This document shows positions 24,616-35,149 of a DNA stretch of 64,000 nucleotides, piece by piece. How positions within the stretch are numbered: position 1 is the stretch's first letter; the number at the start of each line of letters is the position of its first letter. Under the pieces are notes generated by a model, which searched no databases, had not been told where the DNA came from, and worked only from the letters and a program-made list of their open reading frames with translations. The DNA lies in the NCBI GenBank assembly GCA_009777725.1, contig WRLG01000017.1, positions 1 to 64,000 on the forward strand, written 5' to 3'. Made by a program: the position numbers and the translations under genes. This DNA comes from Oscillospiraceae bacterium (GTDB taxonomy: Bacteria; Bacillota; Clostridia; Oscillospirales; Ruminococcaceae).

Positions 24616-26409
24616 ATGTTTCGTTCACACGTTTTGATTTGCGGCGGTACAGGCTGTACCTCGTCCGGCTGTGACGCAATCATATCCGCATTACAACAGG
24701 AAATCGATAAAAACGACCTCACTCGGGAGGTTCAAGTCGTAAAGACGGGCTGTTTCGGTCTTTGCGCTTTAGGTCCGATAATGATAGTATACCCCGAGGG
24801 CAGCTTTTACTCTATGGTTAAGCCCGATGATGTATCGGAAATTGTTTCGGAGCACTTACTCAAAGGGCGGATTGTTACACGGCTTCTTTATGATGAAACC
24901 GTTACCGATACCGGCTTGAAATCGCTCAATGAAACCGGCTTTTATAAAAAGCAGATGCGTATTGCACTCCGTAACTGCGGAGTAATTAACCCCGAATGTA
25001 TCGAGGAATATATCGGCACGGACGGATACGAGGCTTTAGGTAAAGTATTAACCGAAATGAAGCCGGAAGAGGTTATAGATATTATCCTCGATTCCCAGCT
25101 TCGCGGGCGCGGCGGCGGCGGCTTCCCGACCGGGCTTAAATGGAAGCTGGCGCGGACCATCGTACCCGATGCAGACCAAAAATATGTCTGCTGTAACGCC
25201 GACGAGGGCGACCCCGGCGCGTTTATGGACCGCTCCATACTGGAGGGCGACCCGCACGTATTGATTGAGGCTATGGCAATCGCGGGCTATGCCGTGGGTG
25301 CTTCGGAGGGCTATGTCTACATAAGAGCCGAATATCCCATTGCAATCAAAAGGCTTGAAGTCGCTATAAACCAAGCGCGTGAATTCGGGCTTTTGGGTAA
25401 TAATATCTTTGATACCGATTTCAACTTTGATTTGTTTATCCGCTTAGGTGCGGGTGCTTTTGTCTGCGGCGAGGAAACGGCTTTGATGACCTCCATTGAG
25501 GGCAACCGAGGCGAACCGAATCCGCGTCCCCCGTTCCCTGCCGAAAAAGGGCTTTTCGGAAAGCCTACCGTTTTAAATAATGTTGAAACCTATGCAAACA
25601 TTCCCCGAATCATTCTTAACGGCGCGGATTGGTTCAAATCCATAGGAACAGAAAAATCCAAGGGCACTAAGGTATTCGCCTTGGGCGGCAAAATTAACAA
25701 TACCGGGCTGGTTGAAGTGCCTATGGGTACGACCCTGCGCGAGGTTGTAGAGGAAATCGGCGGCGGCGTTCCGAACGGTAAGAAATTCAAGGCGGCTCAG
25801 ACGGGCGGACCTTCGGGCGGTTGTATCCCTATGGAAAAAATTGATATTGCCATAGATTACGACAATCTGCTGCAAATCGGCTCGATGATGGGCTCGGGCG
25901 GACTTATTGTAATGGACGAAGACAACTGTATGGTTGACATAGCGAAATTCTTCCTGGAATTTACGGTTGAGGAATCCTGCGGAAAATGCGTCCCCTGCCG
26001 TGTGGGAACGAAGCGGCTTTATGAAATCCTTGAAAAAATAACGGCAGGTACAGCAACCCTTAAAGACCTAGAGAAGATGGAAGAGCTTTGCCATTATATT
26101 AAAGCAAACTCACTCTGCGGATTAGGTCAAACCGCTCCCAACCCCGTGCTTTCAACCCTTAACTTCTTTAAGGACGAATACCTCGCTCACGTAAACGACA
26201 AAACCTGCCCTTCGGGTATTTGCAAGGACTTGCTGAGCTATGAAATTCTTGCGGATAAATGTATCGGCTGTACACTTTGCGTAAAGGCTTGCCCTGCGGG
26301 AGCTATAAGCGGCACGGTTAAAAATCCGCACACTATCGACAAGGCTAAGTGCGTGAAATGCGATGCTTGCGTTCAAAAGTGTAAATTCAAGGCGATTGTT
26401 CGGAAATAA
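24616..26409 (+). CDS. hndC: Hydrogenase subunit HndC (NuoF-like flavoprotein)
   Basis: This 597-residue subunit has an N-terminal [2Fe-2S] domain (CGGTGCTSSGCD; KTGCFGLC), the FMN/NAD site (GRGGGGFPTGLKW; CGEETALMTSIEG), the NuoF [4Fe-4S] ligands ESCGKCVPCRVGT and a C-terminal 2x[4Fe-4S] ferredoxin (CIGCTLCVKACPAGAI; CVKCDACVQKCKFKAI). This layout is that of the flavin-based bifurcating hydrogenase NAD module. It reacts with NAD(H) or NADP(H); which one cannot be told here. Confidence 0.95.
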   Translation: MFRSHVLICGGTGCTSSGCDAIISALQQEIDKNDLTREVQVVKTGCFGLCALGPIMIVYPEGSFYSMVKPDDVSEIVSEHLLKGRIVTRLLYDETVTDTGLKSLNETGFYKKQMRIALRNCGVINPECIEEYIGTDGYEALGKVLTEMKPEEVIDIILDSQLRGRGGGGFPTGLKWKLARTIVPDADQKYVCCNADEGDPGAFMDRSILEGDPHVLIEAMAIAGYAVGASEGYVYIRAEYPIAIKRLEVAINQAREFGLLGNNIFDTDFNFDLFIRLGAGAFVCGEETALMTSIEGNRGEPNPRPPFPAEKGLFGKPTVLNNVETYANIPRIILNGADWFKSIGTEKSKGTKVFALGGKINNTGLVEVPMGTTLREVVEEIGGGVPNGKKFKAAQTGGPSGGCIPMEKIDIAIDYDNLLQIGSMMGSGGLIVMDEDNCMVDIAKFFLEFTVEESCGKCVPCRVGTKRLYEILEKITAGTATLKDLEKMEELCHYIKANSLCGLGQTAPNPVLSTLNFFKDEYLAHVNDKTCPSGICKDLLSYEILADKCIGCTLCVKACPAGAISGTVKNPHTIDKAKCVKCDACVQKCKFKAIVRK

Positions 26410-26452
26410 GTCCATGATTGGGGCATACTTATTTAGAAAGGATAATTATAAT

Positions 26453-28252
26453 ATGGATATGATTAACGTAAAAGTTAACGGTACCCAAGTTTCCGTTCCG
26501 AAGGGCTCCACCGTTTTGGAAGCCGCACGTCTGGCGGGAATTAATGTTCCGACGCTTTGCTTTTTAAAGGATATTAACGCAATTGGCGCGTGCCGGATTT
26601 GCGTTGTTGAGGTTAAAGGTGCGAGAAGCCTTGCCGCGGCTTGCGTATATCCCGCCGCAGACGGAATGGAGGTTTTCACCAACACGCCGCAGGTGCTTGA
26701 CTCCAGAAGGAAAACCTTACAGCTCATACTTTCAAGCCACGAGAAGAAGTGCCTTTCCTGTGTCCGCTCCGGCAACTGCGAGCTAAAACAGCTTGCCTTT
26801 GACCTTGGCATTGAGGATGAGGATTATTTCAGCGGAGAGAATCATAAATATGAAATTGATGATTCCGCCGCTCATCTGACAAGGGATAACAATAAGTGTA
26901 TCCTCTGCCGTCATTGCAGTGCGGTTTGCGATAAGAATCAGAAAGTGGGCGTAATCGGTGCGAATGAGCGCGGTTTTGCAACCCATATAGGGTGCGCCTT
27001 TGAAGTGGGGCTTGCGGAAACTGCCTGCATTTCCTGCGGTCAGTGCATAGCCGTCTGCCCCGTTGGTGCAATCACCGAAAAGGACAGCACGGGCGATGTT
27101 CTGAAAGCAATTGCCGACCCCGACAAATACGTGATTGTTCAAACCGCTCCGGCAGTCCGCGCCGCATTGGGTGAGGAATTCGGAATGGCTATGGGCACGA
27201 ATGTTGAGGGAAAAATGGCGGCGTCTTTACGCAGAATGGGCTTTGACGGCGTGTTTGACACTAATTTTACAGCCGATTTAACCGTTATGGAGGAAGCGAC
27301 CGAGCTTGTAGAGCGCGTTAAGAACGGCGGCAAACTGCCGATGATTACCTCCTGTTCACCCGGATGGGTTAAATATTGTGAGCACTATTTCCCGGATTTG
27401 ATTGAAAATCTCTCATCATGTAAATCCCCCATGCAGATGTTCGGCGCGGTCGCTAAAACGTATTATGCTCAAAAGCTTAACATTAAGCCCGAGGATATGG
27501 TGGTGGTAGCCGTAATGCCCTGTACCGCTAAAAAGTTTGAAATCGGCAGGGACAATCAAAGTGCTGCTTGTAAGCTTAACGAGGGAAGCGCGCATTGCGA
27601 GGGAAACAGCGATTGCAAGGGTAAGGGCAGTATCCCCGATGTTGACATCTCCATTACAACAAGGGAATTGGCGCGTTTGATTAAGCGGCTCGGCATTAAG
27701 TTTAACGACCTGCCGGATGAAAAATTTGATGAGCCGTTCGGCATTTACACGGGCGCGGGGGTAATCTTCGGCGCGACGGGCGGCGTTATGGAAGCGGCAT
27801 TGAGAACCGCCGTCAAGCTGATTACCGGCGAGGAAGCAAGCGACATTAACTTTAACGAGGTTCGCGGCACGAAGGGAATTAAGGAAGCCACGTATAAGGT
27901 CGGCGATTTGGACGTTAAGGTAGCTGTTGCTTCGGGGACTGCCAATGCGGATGAGCTTTTGAAAAAGGTTCAAAGCGGCGAGGCGGATTATACCTTTATC
28001 GAAATTATGGCATGTCCGGGCGGTTGCGTAAACGGAGGCGGTCAGCCTCATGTTCCGGGGCATATCTACAATTTTGAGGACATAAAGGCAATCCGAGCCA
28101 AAGCCCTGTATGATTCGGACGCGGCTTGCGAATTACGGCGGGCACATGAAAATCCCGCAATAAAAACGATTTATGATGAATTCTTCGGCAAGCCCGGCGG
28201 TGAAAAGGCTCATAAGGCTTTCCACACCTCATATGTAAGCAGAGGTCTTTGA
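26453..28252 (+). CDS. hndD: [FeFe] hydrogenase catalytic subunit HndD
   Basis: This 599-residue catalytic subunit has an N-terminal [2Fe-2S] domain (CRICVVEVKG), the His-ligated cluster HEKKCLSCVRSGNCEL and two [4Fe-4S] clusters (CILCRHCSAVC; CISCGQCIAVCPVGA). The H-cluster motifs are TSCSPGW (L1), MPCTAKKFE (L2) and EIMACPGGCVNGGGQP (L3). L1 has Ser where the archetype TSCCPGW has its second Cys. It reduces protons to H2 or oxidises H2 as the end of the HndABC electron chain. ATG 26453 follows AGAAAGGAT. Confidence 0.95.
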   Translation: MDMINVKVNGTQVSVPKGSTVLEAARLAGINVPTLCFLKDINAIGACRICVVEVKGARSLAAACVYPAADGMEVFTNTPQVLDSRRKTLQLILSSHEKKCLSCVRSGNCELKQLAFDLGIEDEDYFSGENHKYEIDDSAAHLTRDNNKCILCRHCSAVCDKNQKVGVIGANERGFATHIGCAFEVGLAETACISCGQCIAVCPVGAITEKDSTGDVLKAIADPDKYVIVQTAPAVRAALGEEFGMAMGTNVEGKMAASLRRMGFDGVFDTNFTADLTVMEEATELVERVKNGGKLPMITSCSPGWVKYCEHYFPDLIENLSSCKSPMQMFGAVAKTYYAQKLNIKPEDMVVVAVMPCTAKKFEIGRDNQSAACKLNEGSAHCEGNSDCKGKGSIPDVDISITTRELARLIKRLGIKFNDLPDEKFDEPFGIYTGAGVIFGATGGVMEAALRTAVKLITGEEASDINFNEVRGTKGIKEATYKVGDLDVKVAVASGTANADELLKKVQSGEADYTFIEIMACPGGCVNGGGQPHVPGHIYNFEDIKAIRAKALYDSDAACELRRAHENPAIKTIYDEFFGKPGGEKAHKAFHTSYVSRGL

Positions 28253-28265
28253 TAACTGTTAAAAT

Positions 28266-28308
28266 AAAAAACGCGTTCACTCTATTATATGAGTGAACGC
28301 GTTTTTTC
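28266..28308. terminator. Bidirectional terminator after the hydrogenase operon
   Basis: The perfect stem AACGCGTTCACTC / GAGTGAACGCGTT with loop TATTATAT is flanked by A and T runs. It serves hndD on the plus strand and the convergent DUF421 gene on the minus strand. Confidence 0.92.
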
Positions 28309-28311
28309 AGC

Positions 28312-29028
28312 TTATTCAAAAACATCACTTGGGTTGTTTTTGGTTTTTAAGGGGAAAAGCGTAAGCTCGTTATTTTCGGTGCAAAGAGCAAGCAGAATTT
28401 CCTTGTGATGATTGTAGCCTTGCTCTTTAAGCTGTTTTTGAAGCCACACATCGTTATTGCCCGTAAGCTTTAGGTTTTGAGCATTTATATAACCGTCCAG
28501 TATGACGGCTGTTTGGAGATGCTCTTGCTTTGTTTCTATTTTTAAGTCTGTCGGCGTAGCAGGGCTGTCGGCTGTAACGGGAAGGATGCTTAAACTGCCG
28601 TTCGTTTCAATTACGGCGGTCTGTACTTTGCTTAAATCAAAATATCCCGCGCTTCGGCAGAGCATCATAAAATCGCTTATGTCGAGATGTGATTTCCTTA
28701 GGTTTTTACGGTATATTTTGCCGTTATCCAATAAAATAAGCGGTCTGCCGATAATAAATTTTCTGGCTTTGACTGACTTTAGTGACAGCAACGTAACAAG
28801 ATACGCCGCAAGCCCGTAAAAAAGCATGGCGGTAATCGGCTGAAGCGGCTCTTTTAAATCGGTAGCCAGTTCTGCGGCTATAGAGCCTATTGTTATGCCT
28901 ATAATATAGTCAAACATGGTCAATTGCGAAATCTGCTTATTCCCCATCAGCTTTGATAGGATAAAGAGCACGGCAAGAGAAGCCGCCGACGCTAGTATTA
29001 CCCCGTAAATATCATTCAAAAATGTCAA
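28312..29028 (-). CDS. DUF421 (YetF/YrbG) membrane protein
   Basis: This ~238-residue protein has three N-terminal membrane helices (FGVILASAASLAVLFIL-like; LTMFDYIIGITIGSIAAELA; MLFYGLAAYLVTLLSL) and then the cytoplasmic DUF421 domain (GRPLILLDNGKIYRKNLRKS, LMMLCRSAGYFDLSKVQ-like). The start is uncertain. TTG 29028 has the site AGGGGTG; ATG 29070 has none and lies at the outer edge of a long inverted repeat. It follows gyrA on the same strand. Function of the family in Bacillus is linked to spore membranes but is not settled. Confidence 0.8.
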   Translation of the reverse strand: MTFLNDIYGVILASAASLAVLFILSKLMGNKQISQLTMFDYIIGITIGSIAAELATDLKEPLQPITAMLFYGLAAYLVTLLSLKSVKARKFIIGRPLILLDNGKIYRKNLRKSHLDISDFMMLCRSAGYFDLSKVQTAVIETNGSLSILPVTADSPATPTDLKIETKQEHLQTAVILDGYINAQNLKLTGNNDVWLQKQLKEQGYNHHKEILLALCTENNELTLFPLKTKNNPSDVFE

Positions 29029-29072
29029 CAATAACACCCCTAATTTTATTAGTGGTATTATTGTTGACATTT
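29020..29072 (-). promoter_or_regulatory. Long hairpin at the gyrA/DUF421 junction
   Basis: A perfect 15-bp inverted repeat (AAATGTCAACAATAA at 29020-29034 and its complement at 29058-29072) encloses a second, imperfect stem. On the minus strand it is followed by TTTTTG. It could end gyrA transcription. Equally, it would bury the AGGGGTG site and the TTG start of the DUF421 gene. Confidence 0.7.
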
Positions 29073-29090
29073 ACATGCCGATTATACTAC

Positions 29091-31691
29091 TTATGTCTTA
29101 GACTCCTCATCGTCCTCCGCATCTGCTCCGTCATCTTCAAAATCCTCGGCTGAATCCTCCGAAGATTCCGGCTGTATAACCTCGTTCTGCTCCTCCGAAG
29201 CGGCGGCTTCAAGCTCCGCTTGTAGTTCTTCCTCGGCGGGTTCTTCAATAGCGGCAATCTCCGCGCTTTCATCATGCTCCGCCCGTGTAAAGGCTACAAC
29301 ATTTACATCATCGCCGACCCGCATCAGCCTAACACCCGTAGCGTATCTTCCCATAATCCTTATATCACTCGCCCGTATGCGGATGATAATGCCGTTGCTT
29401 GCAACCAGTATAACATCGTCCGTTTCATCAATAACCTTGATTCCGCAGACGTAACCCTTTTCATCGGAAACTTTATAGTTAAGCGTACCATATCCGCCTC
29501 TGTTTTGCAGGCGGTAGGAATCCAGAGCGCAACGCCGCCCGTTACCCTTATCGGTTATTGTCAAAACCGCCGCACCCTCGCGAACGCGCGCCATAGACAC
29601 AACGTAATCGCCCTTTTTAAGCTTAATCGCCCGCACACCGTGCGCTGTGCGCGAAAGCTTGCGCGCATTATTCTCGTCAATCCGAATCACCATGCCCATT
29701 CGGGTAGCGACCATAACTTGTGCATCGCCGTCCGTCAAGCGCACACCCGCAATTTCATCGCCCTCATCAAGCCCGATTGCAATAAGCCCGTTTTTGCGGA
29801 CATTTTTGTAATCTGCAAGCGAGGTTCTCTTGATTTTGCCGTTTTTCGTAGCCATAACGATAAATTTACCCTCCGAAAAGTCGGGCGTTCTAATCATGGC
29901 GGCAATTTTCTCGCCCTCGCCCAACGGCATAAGGTTAATGACATTCGTTCCCCGCGCTTGCTTTGAACCCTCCGGGATTTCAAAACACCTAAGCTTATAC
30001 ATGATTCCCTTATTCGTTATAAACAATATATTGTCATGCGTTGAGGCTATAAACATCTCTTGGACAAAGTCTTCCTCCCGCTGTTTCAAGCCGGAAACGC
30101 CCCTGCCGCCCCTGTTCTGGGTTTTGTAGGTATCCATCGGCTGGCGTTTTACATAACCTATATCGGTGCAGGTAACAACGCAATCCTCAACGGGAATCAA
30201 GTCCTCAATATCAACCTCTCCCGAAATTGCCTCAATTGCCGTCCGTCTGCCGTCTGCAAACTTAGCGCGAATCGCGCCTAATTCCTCGGAAATAATTGCT
30301 AAAATCTTCTGCCTGTCCCCTAGTATGTCAAGTAACTCCCTTATTTTTGTCTGCAGCAGAGCAAGCTCATTTTCGATTTTTTCACGTTCAAGACCCGACA
30401 GCTGATAAAATCTCATCTGTGCAATCGCATCAGCCTGTGCCTCGCTTATTGTGAAACGCTCCTGCAAGCGGTTTCTGATTTCCGCTAAATCTTTAGAAGA
30501 ACGGCATATTTTCAATACCTCATCAATGTTGTCAACGGCAATCATCAAGCCCTCTAAAATATGTGCCCTGTCTTTGGCTTTTCTCAGTTCAAACTCGGTG
30601 CGCCTACGGATAACGTCAATCTGAAAATCTAAGTATTCCGACAAAGCCTGCTTCAGCGTCAAAATCTTAGGCTCGCCGCGCACAAGTGCCAGCATAATCA
30701 CGCCTACCGTTTCTTGAAGCTGTGTAAAGGAAAAAAGCTTATTCAAAACAATCTGCGCTACAGCATCTTTTTTAAGCTCAATGACTATGCGGACGGCGTT
30801 ATCCTTATCGGATTCATCACGTATAAAGTGAATACCGTCAACGCGCTTATCCTTAACCAGATTGGCAATATATTCAATCAGCCGCGCCTTATTCACCATG
30901 TAAGGAAGCTCGGTAACAATAATGCAGTTTCTGCCCTTAATCTCCTCAAACTCGGTAACTGCCCGCAAGGTAATCTTACCCCTGCCGGTAGCGTAAGCGG
31001 CGCGGATTCCCGCCCTGCCCATGATTACCCCGCCCGTTGGAAAATCGGGACCTTTTATATGTTCCATAATTTCGTCCAAGGTGCAATCCGGGTTTTCAAT
31101 CAGCAGGTTAATCGCGTCAATCACCTCGCCCAAATTATGCGGCGGTATGTTAGTCGCCATTCCGACGGCAATCCCTGTCGAACCGTTTACAAGCAGATTT
31201 GGGTAGCGCGAAGGCAAAACCTGCGGCTCTTTCAAGCGGTCGTCATAGTTGGGCACAAAAGGAATCGTTTCCTTATTAATATCGGTAAGCATTTCAGCCG
31301 ATATTTTCGACATCTTCGCCTCTGTATAACGATAAGCGGCGGGGGTGTCCCCATCTATAGAGCCGAAGTTACCGTGCCCGTTTACCAGAGGGTAACGGAG
31401 AGAAAAGCTTTGCGCCAAGCGGACGAGCGCGTCATATACCGAAGCATCGCCGTGAGGGTGATAACGCCCCAAAACAGAACCGACAGTATCCGCGCATTTG
31501 CGGTACGCTTTGTCCGGCGTTAGTCCGTTCTCAAACATAGTATAAAGAATCCGCCTGTGGACAGGCTTTAGCCCATCCCGAACGTCCGGCAACGCACGTG
31601 ACACGATTACCGACATGGAATACTCCAAAAAGGATTTTTTCATTTCCTTCTCAATATCTCTTAAAATAACCTTTGTATTGTCATTATACAA
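29091..31691 (-). CDS. gyrA: DNA gyrase subunit A
   Basis: GyrA breaks and rejoins DNA to introduce negative supercoils. The 866-residue protein has the N-terminal DIEKEMKKSFLEYSMSVIV, RALPDVRDGLKPVHRRIL, the active tyrosine in AAYRYTEAKM and the beta-pinwheel C-terminal domain with the GyrA box QNRGGRGV. It ends in an acidic tail. TTG 31691 is preferred, 9 bases from AGGAG; the ATG 31700 touches that site. In the quinolone region HPHGDASVYD, Ala occupies the position of E. coli Ser83. Confidence 0.95.
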   Translation of the reverse strand: MYNDNTKVILRDIEKEMKKSFLEYSMSVIVSRALPDVRDGLKPVHRRILYTMFENGLTPDKAYRKCADTVGSVLGRYHPHGDASVYDALVRLAQSFSLRYPLVNGHGNFGSIDGDTPAAYRYTEAKMSKISAEMLTDINKETIPFVPNYDDRLKEPQVLPSRYPNLLVNGSTGIAVGMATNIPPHNLGEVIDAINLLIENPDCTLDEIMEHIKGPDFPTGGVIMGRAGIRAAYATGRGKITLRAVTEFEEIKGRNCIIVTELPYMVNKARLIEYIANLVKDKRVDGIHFIRDESDKDNAVRIVIELKKDAVAQIVLNKLFSFTQLQETVGVIMLALVRGEPKILTLKQALSEYLDFQIDVIRRRTEFELRKAKDRAHILEGLMIAVDNIDEVLKICRSSKDLAEIRNRLQERFTISEAQADAIAQMRFYQLSGLEREKIENELALLQTKIRELLDILGDRQKILAIISEELGAIRAKFADGRRTAIEAISGEVDIEDLIPVEDCVVTCTDIGYVKRQPMDTYKTQNRGGRGVSGLKQREEDFVQEMFIASTHDNILFITNKGIMYKLRCFEIPEGSKQARGTNVINLMPLGEGEKIAAMIRTPDFSEGKFIVMATKNGKIKRTSLADYKNVRKNGLIAIGLDEGDEIAGVRLTDGDAQVMVATRMGMVIRIDENNARKLSRTAHGVRAIKLKKGDYVVSMARVREGAAVLTITDKGNGRRCALDSYRLQNRGGYGTLNYKVSDEKGYVCGIKVIDETDDVILVASNGIIIRIRASDIRIMGRYATGVRLMRVGDDVNVVAFTRAEHDESAEIAAIEEPAEEELQAELEAAASEEQNEVIQPESSEDSAEDFEDDGADAEDDEESKT

Positions 31692-31752
31692 GCTTAACAT
31701 CTCCTAAAATTAAGTTAGTAAGTTTTAATTAAATCCTAGTTTAATTTGTTTT

Positions 31753-31884
31753 ATACCGTTCCATATTCGGGGTATATTATAACGCCCTACCACTACTTTT
31801 GTAGAAATTTCGAGTTTTGCGCGTAACTTCCGTTCGGTTTTGCGGGCTAATATAATATACCCCAAACATGGAACTGCTGAGTAT
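31753..31884 (-). repeat. Structured repeat element, copy A
   Basis: Arms at 31758-31781 and 31851-31874 pair over 24 positions with two mismatches, both of which would be G-U pairs in minus-strand RNA. Inside lie GCCC/GGGC, a CCAC...GTGG-type hairpin and the conserved ACTTCCGTTCGGTTTT. It fills the gap between gyrA and the YcxB-like gene. The second copy is at 34934-35070. Confidence 0.85.
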
Positions 31885-31894
31885 TTACATAAAC

Positions 31895-32557
31895 TCAATT
31901 GTTTGTCACTTTATACCTAACGCCCAAACATTCGGGAAGCTTCTCTTTAACAGCAATAATCTCATCCTCTTTAAACGCCGATTTAGGGATAATAAAAACA
32001 TATGATTTTTTAACGCATATAATAAATAAATCTTCCCTGTCAAGTAAGTCAACGATATGCGAATCAAGGTGAATAATTGTAGAGGGAGGTGTTTCTTCTG
32101 TTTTCTCATCTTCCCGTTCATCATTCGAATTTTCTTCATCAGGTGAATTTAAAGTTGAAATTACAACCTTATCGGTATAAATTTCAGCTTTATATTCCAT
32201 ATCTGATAAAAGCTCTAAACTTTGCTTTAATTTTTTCCTGTTCCCCATAGGCTCGGTAAAAAAATACCACCCTGCCGCAATGCTTGCAATCAGCAATAAG
32301 CCGGAAAAGGCTGAGCCGCTCCCCGTCAACAGCATCATAATGGAGGAAGCCGCCGCGATTGCAACCAGTAACAGCCGAAAGGTAACTCTCCCCAGCACAT
32401 ACCGCCGTTGATATGTCTTATACCCCGATAAAGTCAGCTCAACCTCGCTTTTATAAATACCCGAAGCAAGCAAAGCAGATTCACATAAAGAAACAGCGCG
32501 CTGATTCTCTATTTTTCGCCCCGATAGGTCTCTTACCATTTTCATTAGTTCTTTCAA
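31895..32557 (-). CDS. YcxB-like membrane protein
   Basis: This 220-residue protein has two membrane helices close together (residues ~58-95) and a C-terminal YcxB-like domain ending VFIIPKSAFKEDEI. Function of the family is unknown. The start is uncertain: TTG 32557 is close to AAGGA; ATG 32545 is also possible. It sits in the gyrB-gyrA interval, between a structured repeat and a parS site, where it is not part of the ordinary Bacillus order. Confidence 0.7.
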   Translation of the reverse strand: MKELMKMVRDLSGRKIENQRAVSLCESALLASGIYKSEVELTLSGYKTYQRRYVLGRVTFRLLLVAIAAASSIMMLLTGSGSAFSGLLLIASIAAGWYFFTEPMGNRKKLKQSLELLSDMEYKAEIYTDKVVISTLNSPDEENSNDEREDEKTEETPPSTIIHLDSHIVDLLDREDLFIICVKKSYVFIIPKSAFKEDEIIAVKEKLPECLGVRYKVTNN

Positions 32558-32574
32558 CCGTCCTTTTAAATAAG

Positions 32575-32590
32575 TGTTCCACGTGGAACA
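32575..32590. promoter_or_regulatory. parS centromere-like site 1
   Basis: TGTTCCACGTGGAACA is a perfect 16-bp palindrome matching the ParB/Spo0J consensus TGTTNCACGTGNAACA. It lies just 3' of gyrB. Confidence 0.92.
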
Positions 32591-32596
32591 TTTTGC

Positions 32597-34621
<2,025 letters not shown>

Positions 34622-34879
34622 TTAAAACGAATGATTAACTCTCTTTTTTAAAACAGCAGTTGATATATGGGATATAAAAACAGCGTTATGTTTATCACTG
34701 TCCGTGCATACGATAAATGACTTAGGCATGTCGTAGGAAACATTTAAAACTTGCTTTTTTTTCTCGGATTCGGATAAAAAGTCTTTCGTGTGTTTACTTA
34801 TGGAAGTGTTTTCAATATCGAATATGCCGATTATGTCTTTTTCAACGGCAACGCTGTCTTCGCCCAGATATAAATACAT
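34622..34879 (-). CDS. remB: RemB/YaaB-like (DUF370) regulator
   Basis: This 85-residue DUF370 protein matches the YaaB/RemB type: MYLYLGEDSVAVEKDIIGIF at the start and a conserved centre FIVCTDSDKHNAVFISHIS. In Bacillus RemA/RemB affect extracellular matrix genes. Its place between recF and gyrB is the conserved Bacillus position. The C-terminus varies in this family, as here. Confidence 0.85.
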   Translation of the reverse strand: MYLYLGEDSVAVEKDIIGIFDIENTSISKHTKDFLSESEKKKQVLNVSYDMPKSFIVCTDSDKHNAVFISHISTAVLKKRVNHSF

Positions 34880-34933
34880 GTGTAAGCCTCTCTTGTTTTT
34901 GATTATAGTTGAAAATCTGAATTTTATTTGTTT

Positions 34934-35070
34934 ATACCGTCCAATATTTAGGGTATATTATAACGCCCTTGCCACTGCTTTTGTGGGGATTTTGAGTTTT
35001 TTTATGTAGCTTCCGTTCGGTTTTACGGGCTAATATAATATACCCTAAATATTGGACTGCTAAGTATTAG
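34934..35070 (-). repeat. Structured repeat element, copy B
   Basis: Arms GTCCAATATTTAGGG... and its complement, 24 bases each and perfectly paired, enclose the same core as copy A, including CTTCCGTTCGGTTTTA. The changes relative to copy A in the outer arm are mostly paired on both sides. It fills the gap between remB and recF, in the same orientation as copy A. Confidence 0.85.
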
Positions 35071-35082
35071 GTTGAAATTTAA

Positions 35083-35110
35083 TGACCTAAATACATTGGA
35101 CTACTAAGAA
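35083..35110 (-). repeat. Partial third copy of the element arm
   Basis: CCTAAATACATTGGACTACTAAG repeats the right arm and flank of copy B (CCCTAAATATTGGACTGCTAAG) 25-30 bases downstream, without a partner arm. Confidence 0.6.
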
Positions 35111-35149
35111 GTCGCACTAATTAAATAACTTATGTTTAGTAAAATTTAA

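Noticed and set aside
27416-28063. 215-codon minus-strand frame inside hndD
   Set aside because: Antisense to the H-cluster domain, whose motifs are intact on the plus strand.
30714-31523. Long plus-strand open frame opposite gyrA (269 codons)
   Set aside because: It lies fully antisense to the conserved gyrA catalytic region, has no good ribosome site and no recognisable protein features; it reflects codon bias of gyrA.
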